Shown in pieces: positions 17,995 through 26,465 of a DNA stretch of 64,000 bases. Source of the DNA: Alkalispirochaeta americana (GTDB taxonomy: Bacteria; Spirochaetota; Spirochaetia; DSM-27196; Alkalispirochaetaceae); contig NZ_FTMS01000001.1 in the NCBI RefSeq assembly GCF_900156105.1, positions 301,036 to 365,035 on the forward strand, written 5' to 3'. Position numbers and translations under genes: made by a program. The notes beneath the pieces are model-generated. The model searched no databases and had not been told where the DNA came from. It saw only the letters and a program-made list of their open reading frames with translations. Each line of letters opens with the position of its first letter. Position 1 is the first letter of the stretch.

Positions 17995-18843
17995 ATGGAT
18001 ATTCTGCAGAAAGAGTACGATCAGTTTGGCCCATGGGTACTGGTCATCAGGGAAGAGGAAGATATTCCCCAGCAGTTTTTGCGGGTAAAAGACGATATCG
18101 CCGCTGCCCGTTACGCGATCAAGATACCCATTAACGTAGAGCGGAGGAACCTTCGCAAGGGTATGCCTCTCTACAATACCCTCCTTGCCCTCACGGAGGA
18201 GGAGATCCTTCTCTTCCAGCGCACAAAGTACGCCGTGGACAAGACAGTGATCCCCTACGGAGACCTTCTCTATTTCCAGTACGGCCATAACCTGCTCCTG
18301 GGAGAACTCCTTCTGGCCACGGCCGATCACTTTGACTCGGTTATCTTTAATCCCGTGGAAATAGAGCCGCTGGAGGAGGTTCTGCGAATCATCCGCAGGA
18401 GCTTTGTGAACAACGATGTGACGGTGGACGTGAAAACCCTGCCCGAGAACAGGGATGAAAAATCCCACTTCTACGAATCGCTGGTACTGGCGGATTTTCG
18501 GGACGAAGAGGTGACTCCCGTGGAGTACCAACCCTACCGGGAGTACCGCTCTGAGGGGCGGAGAAAAAAGCAGGTTCTGCAGGATACCCTGTTTCTTGCA
18601 ACAGCCCGGGAACTGGTGGTAATTAATCGGGACAAGCCCACCAAAAGTGAGGATGATGCCGATTACGGCTACCGCTACACCTTTATCCCCTACGACCGGA
18701 TCACGGGAATAACCCTGGATCCCGACGAGGGAGACGAAAGCGTTCTGGATCTGTCCGTTCATTTCGGGGAGAGCCGGGTTGTCTTTCCCGTGGCGCCCGA
18801 TTTTTCCCAGGAACGGCTCACGGCGCTTCTTGACCGCCTGTAA
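17995..18843 (+). CDS. Conserved-looking protein of unknown function
   Basis: 282 residues from ATG 17995, set by an AGGGAGGA ribosome site; an upstream open frame in the same phase has no start signal. There is no signal peptide or membrane helix. Two halves look alike in style: LLALTEEEILLFQRTKYAVDKTVIPYG and LFLATARELVVINRD with YTFIPYDRITGITLDPDEGD. Both resemble PH-like or short beta-barrel modules, in which a residue-rich strand is followed by an IPY turn. No function is recognised. The stop codon lies in a small hairpin (18834-18850). Confidence 0.8.
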   Translation: MDILQKEYDQFGPWVLVIREEEDIPQQFLRVKDDIAAARYAIKIPINVERRNLRKGMPLYNTLLALTEEEILLFQRTKYAVDKTVIPYGDLLYFQYGHNLLLGELLLATADHFDSVIFNPVEIEPLEEVLRIIRRSFVNNDVTVDVKTLPENRDEKSHFYESLVLADFRDEEVTPVEYQPYREYRSEGRRKKQVLQDTLFLATARELVVINRDKPTKSEDDADYGYRYTFIPYDRITGITLDPDEGDESVLDLSVHFGESRVVFPVAPDFSQERLTALLDRL

Positions 18844-18922
18844 CAGGCGGCATTTCCGGCTGCACCGGCCTGAGCAACAGCAGGGGAACGGGCGTGCTAT
18901 CGGGGTTTTCCCGGTTTAGCAC

Positions 18923-18950
18923 TTGCCTTTTTCCCTGTATCAATCATACT
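18923..18950 (+). promoter_or_regulatory. Candidate promoter of the outer-membrane protein gene
   Basis: TTGCCT (18923-18928), a 16-base spacer and CATACT (18945-18950). The predicted start is about 18957, one base before the ATG. No Shine-Dalgarno sequence precedes that ATG. Confidence 0.5.
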
Positions 18951-18957
18951 TCATTGT

Positions 18958-20298
18958 ATGAATTCAATACGAAAAAATAGGGCCGCTCTGATGTTCACAG
19001 CGGCTCTGGTTGTCCTGGCAGGGGGGGCTTCCCGGGCAGATGCGCAGAGTGTAGATCCGGCTTTCATGGCTGACCTGCGGGAAGCTTTGCAGACCAATAC
19101 CTACCTGCTCTCCACGGGAGTGCGGGCAACTCTTCCCAGCCGTTTGGGGCGCGATCTGATCGAGCGTTCCGAGGGGACCCGCATCGGGCTGATCGGCGGG
19201 ATCTCGGCCAATGTCTACGAGCAGGACCAGACCGATGATGTCCAGCACGAAGAGGATGAGGCGGCCACCTCGTTCTTTGAGTTCCAGTTCTACGAGATCC
19301 CCCTGGGAAAGCATGTGGAGGTTACCGGCCTGGTGGGCTACTTCGGTGAACCCGATCACATGGAGGAGGATTTTGATAACTGGAACCTCTTCAGGCCGGT
19401 CAAAGACAGAATTCCGCCGCCCACGGGGATAAAGCTCAAGCTGGGCGATGACGAGGTAGAGTACTACCCCCTGGGTTCGGGGCGGGTCGTTCTGGAAGCC
19501 ACCTTCTTCAACCACCTCCAGCTCGGGTTCGGCTACACCCAGTACGCCTACAAGATCGTCTCCCGTCCCGATGGAGGGACAGAGAGTGATGAGTTCCTCG
19601 ATCTCTCGATCATGCACGTCTCGGCCAACCTGCGAAACCTGGGGGCACTGGTGGGTCTTTCTGAAGAGGGAGGCGGTTCGCTAGGGCTCTTTAACAAGGT
19701 CTCCTTCTCCGAGGACCAGGGGTACCTGGGGTCCGTTCACTTTGTCCCCACGGGGCTCATGATGCTCCCGGCGGTAGAGATCGCCGTCTTCCCCGAGCTG
19801 GACGACCTTTTTATCGGGACGCTCTTCCTGGAGACTCCCCCCACCTACCTGGGATCGCTCTCGTTAAAGCCCTCCTTTGCCAACAAAAGCACCTGGTTTG
19901 CCGAGGTGGATGTCTTTTATAACTTCTATAATCCTCTGTTGTGGTTCTACCGGGAGTTTCTTGCCGAGGAGGGCGAGGAGTTGCCTCCCCCCGATACGGC
20001 CCGGGAACGCCAACGCTTCTTGAGAGGGGAACCGGGGCATATTATTTCTGTCGGGGTCGGGCTCACCTATACCAACCTCTACCCCTACGGTATCCGGGGC
20101 GAGACCGACTACGATGGCCATATCAGCCCCTACTTCTCCATGAACGGAGCCTTCCGGTGGGCCGAGGGGCTCTATGGGTACGGAGAAATTTCCTTGCGCC
20201 AGGATACCCTGGACAGCGTTCCCAACATGCTGGGTCTCGATCAGGGGAAAGAGGGGGTGGTCTCGATGAACTTCGGGATCGGTTTGCATCTGCAGTAA
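18958..20298 (+). CDS. Predicted outer-membrane beta-barrel protein
   Basis: 446 residues. The signal peptide (MFTAALVVLAGGASRADA, cleaved near AQS) follows a basic MNSIRKNR. The mature part alternates short amphipathic strands rich in Tyr, Phe and Gly with acidic turns and ends in NFGIGLHLQ. This pattern suits a spirochaetal outer-membrane barrel; no family is recognised. The ATG is preceded by no ribosome site but by a promoter-like sequence. The gene is followed by an 11-bp hairpin facing a convergent gene. Confidence 0.75.
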   Translation: MNSIRKNRAALMFTAALVVLAGGASRADAQSVDPAFMADLREALQTNTYLLSTGVRATLPSRLGRDLIERSEGTRIGLIGGISANVYEQDQTDDVQHEEDEAATSFFEFQFYEIPLGKHVEVTGLVGYFGEPDHMEEDFDNWNLFRPVKDRIPPPTGIKLKLGDDEVEYYPLGSGRVVLEATFFNHLQLGFGYTQYAYKIVSRPDGGTESDEFLDLSIMHVSANLRNLGALVGLSEEGGGSLGLFNKVSFSEDQGYLGSVHFVPTGLMMLPAVEIAVFPELDDLFIGTLFLETPPTYLGSLSLKPSFANKSTWFAEVDVFYNFYNPLLWFYREFLAEEGEELPPPDTARERQRFLRGEPGHIISVGVGLTYTNLYPYGIRGETDYDGHISPYFSMNGAFRWAEGLYGYGEISLRQDTLDSVPNMLGLDQGKEGVVSMNFGIGLHLQ

Positions 20299-20307
20299 GA
20301 AGCCGCA

Positions 20308-20333
20308 GGAATCCGGGGTGCTCCCCGGATTCC
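20308..20333. terminator. Hairpin between convergent genes
   Basis: Perfect 11-bp stem GGAATCCGGGG / CCCCGGATTCC with loop TGCT, lying between the ends of two converging genes. The T-tract is missing on both strands, so termination is inferred from position only. Confidence 0.6.
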
Positions 20334-20351
20334 CTGGCAAGGCGGGACTCG

Positions 20352-22265
20352 TCAGAGCCGGGGAAGATCCACGGCGAAGACGGCCCAGCCCTCGCTGTCT
20401 TCCTCCACAAAGGAAAGACCCTGGAGGTTGTGGCGATCCACGTAGTCCACTGCCCGAGGTGAGGAACTGAAGTAAAGGGGGCCAGCTGTTTCCACGGGCT
20501 TGATACGCCAGTTCCGGGAGGGTTCGGGATTGATCACCTGGCGCTGGCTGATATAGTTGATAATCTGCTCCCGGTTGATATCGGTGGTGGCCATGAGGAT
20601 ATTCTCCTCTGTCATGTGAGGGAAACTTCCGCCGCCGGAACCCCGGTAATTGTTTGTTATCACCAGAAAGATCATCTCTTCGGCAAGCTCCGTTCCTTCA
20701 AAGGTTGCCGATACCACCCGTTTGCCTGCGGGTTTTGTCACATCCAGGAGATACTCGATTCCCTCGATCACGTCGAAGTTATAGGCGCGAAAATCGTAGT
20801 TCACCAGGTGCTGTGGTTCCGCCCTGGCGGGGTCGATCTGGTTGAAGTTCTCGGCAGAGCGCTCCAGCCAGTCCCGGACCTGGAGGCCGTTGAGCTTCGC
20901 CACGTAGACCGTGTTGGGAAAGACATAGAGATCGGTTACATCGCCGATGTTTACCTCTTGCGAGACCTGGGTGAAGTCCAGGGGGCCATTCCTGCCGGCG
21001 ATAAAGGGAGCGGCCGCGCTGAGAATGGGGATGTCTTCCCATTCCGTGTCGGCAAAGATCTGTTGGGCATACCAGAGTTGGGCCTCGTTTACAATCTGCG
21101 TTACGGCCGTATCTTTCACGCGGGAGAAAAAGGAGGCGATCTCCCGTTCGGTCTCCCCGATGGGGGTGCGCACGTAGGTCAGGGTTTGCTCGTGCCGTTC
21201 CCGAACGATCTCCTCGATCAGGGGATGCGAGGCAACCTCTTCTGTGATGGGTCGAAGGTGGCTTTCACCGGAAACGACCTGCCACGAGCCGTTGCTGTGA
21301 CGAAGGTTCAGCTCTATCACGCCGAGGTTTCGTCCCCAGGCGCCGGGCATCACCGAAGGAATTCCGTGAAGAAGACCGCGATCGTTGTCGATTTTCTCGG
21401 GGTGTTCCTCAGCGAGGCTGGCGAAATCTCCCGGAAAGCGGCGGTGCTGGTGTCCCAGAGCCATGGCGTCTATTCCCGGAACCTGGGCGAGCCACCAGGC
21501 GGCGTTTCCCCGGGCGCTATAGGAGTCTTCCGGGGCCGGATCTATTCCGGTGTGGGCCACGGCGATCACGATATCGGCCTTTTCGCGTACCTGGGGGACG
21601 ATCTTTCTGGCCTGTTCTGCAATATCGGGAGCAATTATCTTCCCCTCCAGGTGGCGGCGGCCCCAGTCCATGATATGGGGAGGAACAAAGCCTATCACGC
21701 CGATCTTGATGGGGATGCCATCGATCTCGCGTTCCAGAATGACATAGGGGTCGGTGTAAAACTCTTCGGGATTATCGGCCCGCATGATATTTGCTGAAAG
21801 CCAGGGGAACTCTGAGCCCCCTTGGGCCCGTTCAAAGAAGTCCAGGCCGAAGTCGGTCAGCTCGTGGTTTCCCACGGTGGCGGCATCGTAGCCCATGGCG
21901 TTCATCGCCAGGATGATCGCCTGGGTCTCGTCGCCCTGCAGAGGCTGTACTTCCGCTTCCAGATCTCCCACGAGACTTCCCTGGATATCATCGCCTGCCG
22001 AGAAGAGAAGTGTGTTGGGGAATTCCTGACGGGCCGCCTCAACCAGAGTATAGATCTTGCTGAGGCCGATCGTCTCGTCGGGGCGGTCGTTGATGTAGTC
22101 GTAGGGCATGATGTACTGATGCAGGTCCGTGGTCGTGAGGACCGTCAGGGTATGCTCCGTATCGGGGCGTGTCTCCGGGGGCGTTCCGGCGCACCCCGTT
22201 GCCGCCAGGGCAAGGGCCACGGCCAGGGCCGTCATCAGGGACAGTAACGTTTTTTGTCTCCGCAT
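20352..22265 (-). CDS. 5'-nucleotidase / 2',3'-cyclic phosphodiesterase family lipoprotein
   Basis: 637 residues from ATG 22265, which has AGGAGG about 8 bases upstream (a TTG at 22271 is less likely). The lipobox AATGC has Cys25 as lipid site. The metallophosphatase core shows TTDLHQYI, SAGDDIQGSLVGD, VGNHELTDFGLDFF, VAHTGID and ALGHQHRRFPGD. The C-terminal substrate-binding domain includes YVAKLNGLQVRDWLE and NNYRGSGGGSFPHM. The order and size fit CpdB-type bifunctional 2'-phosphodiesterase/3'-nucleotidases. It should act in the periplasm, salvaging nucleotides. Confidence 0.9.
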   Translation of the reverse strand: MRRQKTLLSLMTALAVALALAATGCAGTPPETRPDTEHTLTVLTTTDLHQYIMPYDYINDRPDETIGLSKIYTLVEAARQEFPNTLLFSAGDDIQGSLVGDLEAEVQPLQGDETQAIILAMNAMGYDAATVGNHELTDFGLDFFERAQGGSEFPWLSANIMRADNPEEFYTDPYVILEREIDGIPIKIGVIGFVPPHIMDWGRRHLEGKIIAPDIAEQARKIVPQVREKADIVIAVAHTGIDPAPEDSYSARGNAAWWLAQVPGIDAMALGHQHRRFPGDFASLAEEHPEKIDNDRGLLHGIPSVMPGAWGRNLGVIELNLRHSNGSWQVVSGESHLRPITEEVASHPLIEEIVRERHEQTLTYVRTPIGETEREIASFFSRVKDTAVTQIVNEAQLWYAQQIFADTEWEDIPILSAAAPFIAGRNGPLDFTQVSQEVNIGDVTDLYVFPNTVYVAKLNGLQVRDWLERSAENFNQIDPARAEPQHLVNYDFRAYNFDVIEGIEYLLDVTKPAGKRVVSATFEGTELAEEMIFLVITNNYRGSGGGSFPHMTEENILMATTDINREQIINYISQRQVINPEPSRNWRIKPVETAGPLYFSSSPRAVDYVDRHNLQGLSFVEEDSEGWAVFAVDLPRL

Positions 22266-22319
22266 GGTCAATTCCTCCTTATGAAATAGACAGGGATAGC
22301 TAAGAAAAGGTTTTCTTTG

Positions 22320-22348
22320 AGGCTAGGACTGTTTTTTGTTTCTGTCAA
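22320..22348 (-). promoter_or_regulatory. Promoter of the nucleotidase gene
   Basis: On the minus strand TTGACA (22343-22348), a 17-base spacer and TAGCCT (22320-22325). It gives a leader of about 48 bases with a proper AGGAGG before the ATG. Confidence 0.65.
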
Positions 22349-22422
22349 GGTTTTCACGGCTGGTTTTCACGGGAGCCTTTTCGGAGCACCCGCTTTCGGG
22401 GAGGGTCGTTTCGGAAAAGGAG

Positions 22423-23658
22423 TTATTCTGCCGGGAGCCGCCGGTCCAGGGTCTCCTGGAACCGGGCGAAGGAGAAGAGCTCGTCGATGATGAGAATTCC
22501 TGCTCCGGAGGGACCGCTCCGCGCCATGAGTTCGGAAAAGCGAATGGAAAGATCGATCGTGGCCAGGTGGGGTGAGCGCTTGACGATGGACTCCCTGATG
22601 GACGAGAGAAAGAGATTCCCCGAGTTTGCAACCCCGCCCCCGATATAGACCGCCCCGGGGTTGGCAAAGTTCACCAGCTTGGCCAGAACAGAGCCGATCT
22701 TGCGTCCGCTCTCCTGGATAATCCTGATCGAGGCCATGTCTCCGCGCTGGGCGCAATCACCCACATCCCGGGAGGTGATGCGGCTTTTTGACTGAAGGAT
22801 ATTCTCCAGCAGGGGGCTTTCGCCGGTCATGGCCGCCTCCAGTCCTTTGGAGGCGATAGCCGGAGCGGCTGCAATAGCCTCAAGACACCCCTGGTTTCCG
22901 CAGTGACAGAGACGGGTTTCTCCATCGATACCGATGTGGCCGATATCTCCAGCGCATCCCTTGGAACCCCGGTATATCTTCCCGTCCAGGATGAGACCCG
23001 AGCCAATGCCGGTTCCCACCTTCACAAAAATGAAGTCCTTCTCTTCCTGAGCCGCTCCGGAAAAGCCTTCTCCCAGGGCCATGACGTTTACGTCGTTATC
23101 TATCAGAACGGGACAGCCAAAATGCTCCTCGTAGACCTTTCTTAAGGGATACTGGTTCCAGAGGGGCAAGTTCGGAGGGGAATCAGAGGTTCCTTTCCGG
23201 AAATCCACAGGAAAGGGGAATCCGATACCGATTCCCCAAAGTTTGTCCCGGGGAATTGTTGCCTTCTGGAGCAACTCCTCGATTTTTTCCATGATGAATC
23301 GGTTTGTCGGTTCCGGTTCAATTACCGAGGTCATCTCCCAGGACCCTTCCACCAGGGTGGTCATGGCAATATTGAAAATATTGATCGTCAGGGCGTGGAT
23401 GCCCAGGAGAACTCCCACAACGCAGCCCGAGTCAGCGGCAAGTTCCAGTCTGAGTTTGCGTCGGGCCTTCTCCCCCGTGCCGGGTGATTCCTCCCTGATG
23501 AGGCCCCGGGAAAGAAGCCGGTTGATCTGAAGTGAGACAGTTGATTTTGAGAGACCGGTTCTATTGACGATATCGGTTCTGTTGACGGGGCCCTCGGTGC
23601 GAATGATGTGAAAGATAAGCGCCACCGCCGACGGTGTCTGATAGTAAAGGCTCCTCAT
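22423..23658 (-). CDS. ROK-family transcriptional regulator
   Basis: 411 residues. The N-terminal winged helix (NRTDIVNRTGLSKSTVSLQINRLLSRGLI) is fused to a ROK sugar-kinase-like domain. Its zinc motif is GHIGIDGETRLCHCGNQGCLE, and the phosphate-binding segment includes VKVGTGIGSGLI. XylR/NagC-like proteins of this design repress sugar genes and release on ligand. It is divergent from the CUT2 sugar operon at 23803, the probable target. There is no Shine-Dalgarno sequence; a strong promoter places the transcript start about 3 bases before the ATG. Confidence 0.92.
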   Translation of the reverse strand: MRSLYYQTPSAVALIFHIIRTEGPVNRTDIVNRTGLSKSTVSLQINRLLSRGLIREESPGTGEKARRKLRLELAADSGCVVGVLLGIHALTINIFNIAMTTLVEGSWEMTSVIEPEPTNRFIMEKIEELLQKATIPRDKLWGIGIGFPFPVDFRKGTSDSPPNLPLWNQYPLRKVYEEHFGCPVLIDNDVNVMALGEGFSGAAQEEKDFIFVKVGTGIGSGLILDGKIYRGSKGCAGDIGHIGIDGETRLCHCGNQGCLEAIAAAPAIASKGLEAAMTGESPLLENILQSKSRITSRDVGDCAQRGDMASIRIIQESGRKIGSVLAKLVNFANPGAVYIGGGVANSGNLFLSSIRESIVKRSPHLATIDLSIRFSELMARSGPSGAGILIIDELFSFARFQETLDRRLPAE

Positions 23659-23667
23659 GGTAGCGAT

Positions 23668-23696
23668 ACTCTAAAGCCGTAATCAAGCTATGTCAA
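23668..23696 (-). promoter_or_regulatory. Promoter of the ROK regulator gene
   Basis: Minus strand: consensus TTGACA (23691-23696), a 17-base spacer and TAGAGT (23668-23673). The start is predicted near 23661, only 3 bases from the ATG at 23658, so the mRNA would be nearly leaderless. Confidence 0.75.
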
Positions 23697-23735
23697 GGTT
23701 TGGTACTATTATGTTCGATTAGTGCACAAAAAAGA

Positions 23736-23764
23736 TTGACGACAAGATTATTACGTCTTATAGT
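23736..23764 (+). promoter_or_regulatory. Promoter of the CUT2 sugar operon
   Basis: TTGACG (23736-23741), a 17-base spacer and TATAGT (23759-23764). The predicted start is near 23771, giving a leader of about 32 bases with GAGGAGG. Only about 40 bases separate its -35 from that of the divergent ROK gene, so one bound regulator could affect both. Confidence 0.8.
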
Positions 23765-23802
23765 GAAGCATCATCGTTGGAATGTTGGATGAGGAGGTTT
23801 GG

Positions 23803-24849
23803 ATGAAGATGAAAAGAGTTTTGGTTTTGGGTCTCCTTCTGGGGCTCTTGGTATCCGTTTTGGTCAGCGCCGCCGGCCGGGGAGAAGCCAAGTCTGAAGG
23901 GTTTGTCATTGGTGTGAGCAACCCCTGGGTAGGGAGTGAGTGGCGCACCCAGATGGTAGACCGGGTTCAGGAGGTCGCACAGCCCTATATTCGAGAGGGT
24001 TTCATTAAAGAAGTTGTTGTCCAGAGTTTTGATGTTCCCCTGGAGGGACAGATAGACCAGATCAGAAACCTGATCTCTCGCGGTGCCGATGTGATCCTGG
24101 TGAACCCGGCCGATGCCAACGCCCTGAACCCCGTCATTCGTGAAGCGGTCCAGCGGGGAATCATCGTGATCGCCACCGATACAGAGGTATCATCCCCCGA
24201 TGCAATAAACGTGGCAATTGACCAGGCCGAGTGGGCACGGATCAGCGCCAGGTGGCTTGTGGACAAGCTTGGGGACCAGGGGAAGATTGTTGCTATCAAC
24301 GGAATTTCCGGTCATCCCGCCAACACAGCCCGTGTCAGAGGATATACCGAGGTGTTTCGTGATGCTTCGGGGATCGAAATTCTCAACCAGGTGAATGCAG
24401 ACTGGGACAACGCTCTGGGGCAGTCCACCATGCAGAACCTCCTTGCCACCTATCCCGACATCAACGGGGTCTGGGTCCAGGATGGCATGGCCGAGGGAGC
24501 GCTCCGGGCGATCCGTTCTGCCGGTCGGGACGATATCTACGTAACCGGTGAAGCTCGGGTGGGGTACCTCAACCTCTGGAAAGAGACGGGAATCGACGGG
24601 ATTGGTGTTGCCAACCCTCCGGGATGTATGGCGTCTGCTCTGGAAGTTGCCGTTCAGCTCCTGAAGGGGCGCGAACTGAAGGATGGCGTCCTGTCAGGAC
24701 CGTTCGGGAATACCCTTTATGTTCCCGTTCCGGTGGTGGTTACCAACCTGAACTTTGACACGGTCTACAACGAATACAAGGGATACCCCGACTACTACTC
24801 TGTGGACGGGCATATTACGCCGGCCCAGGCTGAGCAGTTCTTCAAGTAA
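23803..24849 (+). CDS. Sugar ABC transporter substrate-binding protein (ribose-type, CUT2)
   Basis: 348 residues from ATG 23803, with GAGGAGG 5 bases before it. The signal peptide is VLVLGLLLGLLVSVLVSAA. The periplasmic-binding/LacI-like fold shows VIGVSNPWVGSEWR, ISRGADVILVNPADANALNPVI, GIIVIATDTEV, GISGHPANTARVRGY and WDNALGQSTMQNLLATYPDINGVW. It should bind a monosaccharide or polyol in the periplasm; the ligand cannot be read from the sequence. First gene of an operon running to about 30867. Confidence 0.92.
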   Translation: MKMKRVLVLGLLLGLLVSVLVSAAGRGEAKSEGFVIGVSNPWVGSEWRTQMVDRVQEVAQPYIREGFIKEVVVQSFDVPLEGQIDQIRNLISRGADVILVNPADANALNPVIREAVQRGIIVIATDTEVSSPDAINVAIDQAEWARISARWLVDKLGDQGKIVAINGISGHPANTARVRGYTEVFRDASGIEILNQVNADWDNALGQSTMQNLLATYPDINGVWVQDGMAEGALRAIRSAGRDDIYVTGEARVGYLNLWKETGIDGIGVANPPGCMASALEVAVQLLKGRELKDGVLSGPFGNTLYVPVPVVVTNLNFDTVYNEYKGYPDYYSVDGHITPAQAEQFFK

Positions 24850-24904
24850 GGTCTCCCGAATTATGCATCGGGAAGACGATCTATCGGGAAGACCCGTCTG
24901 ATTG

Positions 24905-24937
24905 TGTGGATCTCCCCGCTTTGGCGGGGGATCCACA
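24905..24937 (+). other. Intercistronic hairpin abutting the ATPase ribosome site
   Basis: 14-bp stem with one bulged T (TGTGGATC-T-CCCCGC against GCGGGGGATCCACA) and loop TTTG. Its 3' arm ends at the AGGA that serves the ATPase gene. It is the third hairpin in this window placed right after a binding-protein gene. Confidence 0.75.
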
Positions 24938-24947
24938 GGACAAGCAC

Positions 24948-26462
24948 ATGACATTATTGAGCGCACAATCAATCAAGAAGCGTTTTGGCGGGGTCACAGC
25001 CCTGAGTGGTGCCGACTTCGATCTGCGGTCCGGGGAGGTCCATGTCCTTCTCGGGTCCAACGGGTGCGGGAAGAGCACTCTCTGCAAGGTGATCTCCGGT
25101 GTGGTCCGGCCTGACTCCGGTACGGTTCGGGTGAAGGATCGTCTTTTGGAGGATATAACGCCGCGCCTTTCCCGGGAACGGGGGGTGGGTGTGGTCTACC
25201 AGGAACTCAGTCTGGTTCCGAGCCTCTCGGTGGCCCAGAATATTCTTTTGGGAATGGAGAAGGTTAACGGGCTGGGGATTCTCAGGGATACAAAAAACGA
25301 AGAGGCCCTGGAAGAAATCTTCTCGGAATTTCGTGATCTCTTTCCCCGGGGTTTCTCCCTGGAGACCATGGTTCATGCCCTTACTCCTGATCTCCAGCAG
25401 CTTGTGGAAATCATGAAGGTTCTTGCCAGGGACCCGGAAATTCTGATATTTGACGAGCCCACGGCGTCGCTTTCCAAAGAACAGATAGACCTGTTTTTCG
25501 GAATTCTGGATCGCCTCAAGGCGAAAGAAAAGGGAATCATTTTCATCAGCCACAAGTTGGAGGAGATCTTTCGGGTCGGTGACCGGATTACCATCATGCG
25601 GGGCGGCAAGCATGTGGGGTGTAGCACCATCTCCTCCATAACCCGCGACGAGATCGTGCATCTCATGGTGGGGGATATCTTTCAAAGCGAGTACCGAAAA
25701 AGTTCCCCCTACCGATCGGGGCGGGAGCTTCTGGGTGGACGCGGTTTGTCGGGACGTTCTATCAGGGAAATAGATTTTTCCCTGGGGCAGGGTGAGATCC
25801 TTGGTCTTGGGGGGCTTCAGGGGCAGGGCCAACGAGCGTTCCTTCTGACCCTTTTTGGTGTAGAGCCATTACACGAGGGAACGCTGGAACGGGAGGGGAG
25901 AGCGGTTTCCCTGAAATCTCCCAAACAGGCCATGAGGGAGTCCCTGGCGTATATCTCGGGAGACCGAAAAAAATACGGGGTTTTCCTCATCCGTTCCATC
26001 CTGGAAAACCTCTTTATTTCCAGGGTTATCCTGAACACAATGCCTCTTTTTCGCCGGAAAACTCTGAAAGGCTCTGCCGATTCGGTTATCCAGGATCTGG
26101 GGCTGGTCTACGATACGCTGGACAGACCTGTGAGCACCTTGAGCGGAGGAAACCAGCAAAAAGTTATCATCGGCAGGTGGCTTCTGAACAACCCTGCAGT
26201 CATCCTCATGGATGATCCCACCAAGGGTGTCGATGTGAAAACGAAAAAAGATCTCTACGAGCTGATGGAGCGAATGTGCCAGGCCGGGTGTTCGGTAATC
26301 TGGAACTCCTCGGATGATCAGGAGCTTTTGCAAAACGCCGACAGGGTGCTGGTTTTCCGCGAGGGGCGGGTGATCCGGGAGCTCTCCGGCAAGGATCTGA
26401 ACGAGTCGACCCTGTACCGAGCTGCCCTGGGGGTGGACGATCCCGCCGAGGAAGGAAGGTAA
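24948..26462 (+). CDS. Sugar ABC transporter ATP-binding protein (RbsA-like, two domains)
   Basis: 504 residues from ATG 24948. The first nucleotide-binding domain has Walker A GSNGCGKST (Cys replaces the usual Ala) and Walker B ILIFDEPTASLS; its signature is degenerate (ALTPDLQQLVEI), as usual for this family. The second has a degenerate Walker A (GLQGQGQR), a full signature LSGGNQQKV and Walker B VILMDDPTKGVDV. This layout is that of RbsA/MglA. AGGA lies about 8 bases upstream, directly beside a strong hairpin. Confidence 0.94.
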   Translation: MTLLSAQSIKKRFGGVTALSGADFDLRSGEVHVLLGSNGCGKSTLCKVISGVVRPDSGTVRVKDRLLEDITPRLSRERGVGVVYQELSLVPSLSVAQNILLGMEKVNGLGILRDTKNEEALEEIFSEFRDLFPRGFSLETMVHALTPDLQQLVEIMKVLARDPEILIFDEPTASLSKEQIDLFFGILDRLKAKEKGIIFISHKLEEIFRVGDRITIMRGGKHVGCSTISSITRDEIVHLMVGDIFQSEYRKSSPYRSGRELLGGRGLSGRSIREIDFSLGQGEILGLGGLQGQGQRAFLLTLFGVEPLHEGTLEREGRAVSLKSPKQAMRESLAYISGDRKKYGVFLIRSILENLFISRVILNTMPLFRRKTLKGSADSVIQDLGLVYDTLDRPVSTLSGGNQQKVIIGRWLLNNPAVILMDDPTKGVDVKTKKDLYELMERMCQAGCSVIWNSSDDQELLQNADRVLVFREGRVIRELSGKDLNESTLYRAALGVDDPAEEGR

Positions 26463-26465
26463 ATC

